From assembly GCA_030620925.1 (NCBI GenBank), contig JAUXIQ010000011.1, positions 1 to 15,090 on the forward strand: 15,090 bases of DNA, in the 5' to 3' direction. Position 1 is the first letter of the stretch. Every line of letters starts with the position of its first letter. This document shows, in pieces, positions 13,333-15,090 of this stretch. This DNA comes from JAUXIQ01 sp030620925 [NCBI: Nitrospinota bacterium] (lineage in GTDB: Bacteria; JAUXIQ01). The translations under genes and the position numbers were made by a program. Below the pieces are notes generated by a model that saw only the letters and a program-made list of their open reading frames with translations, was not told the origin of the DNA and made no database searches.

Positions 13333-14220
13333 ATGGAAGCTCAGAACAAAAGGGAGTTTAAAAGCTATCTATTCATCGGCCTGATTCTCATCGGGTGGGG
13401 CGAGATTCTTGCAATCAGCCATTGGCAGCCCCTGGCGAGGTGGGCCTACCAGTTTTTCTGGTACGGCTACATACTCTTTCTGGATGCTGCCATTTACTAT
13501 CGTAAAGGCCGCTCCTTGATGATCAATCGGCGGGCGGAGTTCGCGGCCGTGCTTCCGATATCCGCGGGCCTGTGGCTTTTATTCGAATGGTATAACCTCT
13601 ACCTCGAAAACTGGCACTACGTGAACCTCCCTTCCCAATATTGGGTTTCGGTGACGGGTTCTCTGGTCGCCTTTGCCACCGTAGTCCCCGGGGTCTTCTT
13701 TACCTCTGAGCTTTTAGAGGATGTGCTCAGGCTGGACCGGTTGAAAGTCAAACCCAGAACCTTCTCGAGGAACGCGCTTGCAGCATCTGTCGTATTCGGA
13801 GCCCTGTGCGTCACGGTGCCCCTGTTTTTCCCCTCAGGTTACTCCAGCTATCTGTTCGGTTTCGTGTGGCTGGGTTTTTTCTTTTTATTCGACCCCATCA
13901 ACTACTGGCTCAAGGGGGATTCCCTCCTCGGCGACCTGGCCCGGGGGGAGATCAGCAGGGCACTGGCCCTTCTAATTGGGGGTTCGGTGTGCGGTTTCCT
14001 GTGGGAGTTCTGGAATTACTGGGGATACACCAAATGGGTCTACGATGTGCCTATCATGAACCATATAAAACTCTTTGAGATGCCCGTCCTGGGTTTCCTG
14101 GGTTTCCCCCCTTTCGCGCTGGAGCTTTTCGCAATGTACGCTTCCCTCAAGCTGCTTCACTCCTTCCTGAAGGGAACGAAAGCCCGAGGATACCGGAAAA
14201 AAATGGAGTTCTTCCCCTGA
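13333..14220 (+). CDS. Multi-pass membrane protein with internally duplicated halves
   Basis: This 295-residue integral membrane protein has about eight hydrophobic segments (near 12-29, 38-55, 70-90, 104-126, 148-166, 172-191, 208-229, 250-275) and a basic C-terminus. The two halves repeat. Residues 46-62 (YILFLDAAIYYRKGRSL) match 182-198 (FFFLFDPINYWLKGDSL). FEWYN (84-88) matches WEFWN (224-228), and WHYVNLP (94-100) matches WVYDVP (235-240). Asp51/Asp187, Glu85/Glu225 and Asn88/Asn228 are shared polar residues in or next to membrane segments, suggesting a symmetric site. I do not recognise the family. The W-Y...P...E layout is faintly like lycopene-cyclase-domain proteins, but that is a guess. 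The start ATG lacks a clear ribosome site; TATGAT at 13310-13315 may be a -10 box, giving a very short leader. It diverges from aroF. Confidence 0.8.
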   Translation: MEAQNKREFKSYLFIGLILIGWGEILAISHWQPLARWAYQFFWYGYILFLDAAIYYRKGRSLMINRRAEFAAVLPISAGLWLLFEWYNLYLENWHYVNLPSQYWVSVTGSLVAFATVVPGVFFTSELLEDVLRLDRLKVKPRTFSRNALAASVVFGALCVTVPLFFPSGYSSYLFGFVWLGFFFLFDPINYWLKGDSLLGDLARGEISRALALLIGGSVCGFLWEFWNYWGYTKWVYDVPIMNHIKLFEMPVLGFLGFPPFALELFAMYASLKLLHSFLKGTKARGYRKKMEFFP

Positions 14221-14316
14221 AATTCCAAGCCCGCCTGCCGACTCGCCGACCGGGCTTCTCAAATTGAGACCGGATCTTCGACACCATTCGCGTCCCCCTA
14301 GCATGCATAATGAACA

Positions 14317-14345
14317 TTGCCATACCCATCCATTTCTGGTATAAA
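14317..14345 (+). promoter_or_regulatory. Promoter of the second acyl-CoA dehydrogenase
   Basis: TTGCCA (14317-14322), 17 bases, TATAAA (14340-14345): 5/6 for both boxes with ideal spacing. The predicted start is near 14352, 65 bases before the ATG at 14417. Confidence 0.6.
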
Positions 14346-14416
14346 AAGCCTTGATTATGGAAAAAATATCCTCTTCCATAGATAATGTGTGGAAATAAAT
14401 ATACAGGGGGACTGCT

Positions 14417-15090
14417 ATGTATTTCGATTTTACTCCTGAACAGAATGCTTTCCGGCAGGAAATGAGGGAGTTCGCCCAATCGGCTATTACCCCCGAGGTT
14501 ATCGAGGAGCTCCAGCAACAGGGAGAAGTTCTCAACGCCCATTCGCCGACTATCTACAAGCAGCTGGCGCAGCGGGGATGGCTCGGTCTGCAGTGGCCCA
14601 AAGAATACGGCGGCGGCGGGGCCAGTTTTATGGAGATGGCCGTTTTCATGGAAGAGATGGGCTATGCGGGCATACCCATGGGTGCCTATCAGTTGACGGT
14701 GAACCAGGTAGGGAACACGTTGCAGGCCATCGGCACCGAGGAGCAGAAAAAGGAGTACCTGCCAAGAATTATTAATGGTGAAATACTCTTCTGCGTGGGT
14801 TTCACTGAACCCAACGCGGGGAGTGATTTAGCCGCCCTGGAGTGCAGGGCAGAAGAGGATGGAGATGAATTTGTAATAAACGGCCAGAAGATATTTACTT
14901 CCAACGCCCACATAGCCGATTACATTATCCTGGCGACCCGCACCGACCAGAACGTCCCCAAACACAAGGGCATTACCATGTTCATCGTGCCCATGGACTC
15001 GGAGGGGATTTCAGTCCGGCCCATATGGACATTGGGCGGAGGCAGGGTAAACGAGACCTTTTTCGAGGGCGTGCGCGTTTCCAGGGAAGC
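14417..15090 (+). CDS. Acyl-CoA dehydrogenase family protein, 5' part
   Basis: ATG 14417, preceded by AGGGGG, opens a frame that runs off the right edge after 224 residues, about 60% of the family length. Visible landmarks are FDFTPEQNAFRQEMREFAQ at the start, GWLGLQWPKEYGGGGAS (51-67), CVGFTEPNAGSDLAALECRAE (the FAD-binding signature), DEFVINGQKIFTSNAHIADYIILATRT, and GITMFIVPMDSEGISV near the edge. This is the CaiA/FadE type, which also includes enzymes for steroid, carnitine and aromatic side-chain acyl-CoAs. The catalytic base lies beyond the window, so activity cannot be judged. It is not a duplicate of the gene at 2189-3340: the N-terminal domains differ clearly and both strand and promoter are independent. 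Confidence 0.93.
   Translation, partial: MYFDFTPEQNAFRQEMREFAQSAITPEVIEELQQQGEVLNAHSPTIYKQLAQRGWLGLQWPKEYGGGGASFMEMAVFMEEMGYAGIPMGAYQLTVNQVGNTLQAIGTEEQKKEYLPRIINGEILFCVGFTEPNAGSDLAALECRAEEDGDEFVINGQKIFTSNAHIADYIILATRTDQNVPKHKGITMFIVPMDSEGISVRPIWTLGGGRVNETFFEGVRVSRE

Noticed and set aside
14227-14257. AAGCCCG/CGGGCTT inverted repeat after the membrane protein gene
   Set aside because: The loop is 17 bases and no T-run follows, so I do not call it a terminator.

Overview
The window reads as chromosomal DNA of an anaerobic bacterium, most likely a diderm. Two separate acyl-CoA dehydrogenases, an iron-sulfur-flavoprotein-like gene, an EmrA/HlyD periplasmic adaptor and a Geobacter/Desulfobacterota-style long-chain polyprenyl synthase suggest a Desulfobacterota (former Deltaproteobacteria) relative. 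The type II (archaeal-style) GAPDH-like gene would also fit some Chloroflexota. This placement is inference from protein style only. No phage, IS element or CRISPR array is visible.

Layout. At the left edge is the 3' end of a TPR-repeat gene (2-526, +). Facing it is a flavoprotein with a CxxCxxC motif (765-1505, -) with its own promoter. Bases 1702-2013 (-) hold a GAF-like coding remnant without a start. An acyl-CoA dehydrogenase follows (2189-3340, -), with a palindrome inside its promoter. Next come a tRNA-Gly/tRNA-Cys pair (-), with promoter and terminator, and the type II GAPDH-like gene (3801-4874, -). On the plus strand are a polyprenyl synthase (5265-6245) and purD (6421-7704). Convergent to purD are a histidine phosphatase (7719-8345, -) and, just upstream of it, an oligopeptide-type binding lipoprotein (8386-10002, -). 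An EmrA-like adaptor (10133-11488, -) lies behind tandem promoters and a possible 39-residue small ORF. aroF (DAHP synthase, 11952-12968, -) has a long leader. A duplicated multi-pass membrane protein (13333-14220, +) and the 5' part of a second acyl-CoA dehydrogenase (14417-15090, +) close the window.

The most striking element is the aroF leader. A near-consensus promoter (13232-13260) is followed by a 31-codon ORF (13081-13176) in which 11 of 15 consecutive residues are Tyr, Phe or Trp. After that comes a perfect 20-bp inverted repeat with a U-rich 3' arm (13008-13060), just before the aroF ribosome binding site. The segment coding for residues 24-28 can pair (11 of 12 positions) with the 5' arm of that terminator. 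This is the complete architecture of ribosome-mediated transcription attenuation, responsive to aromatic amino acids, controlling the first step of the shikimate pathway.

The other genes are mostly housekeeping (quinone side chain, purine and aromatic biosynthesis, tRNAs) or acyl-CoA metabolism. The binding protein and the efflux adaptor are orphans here: no transporter partners lie beside them.
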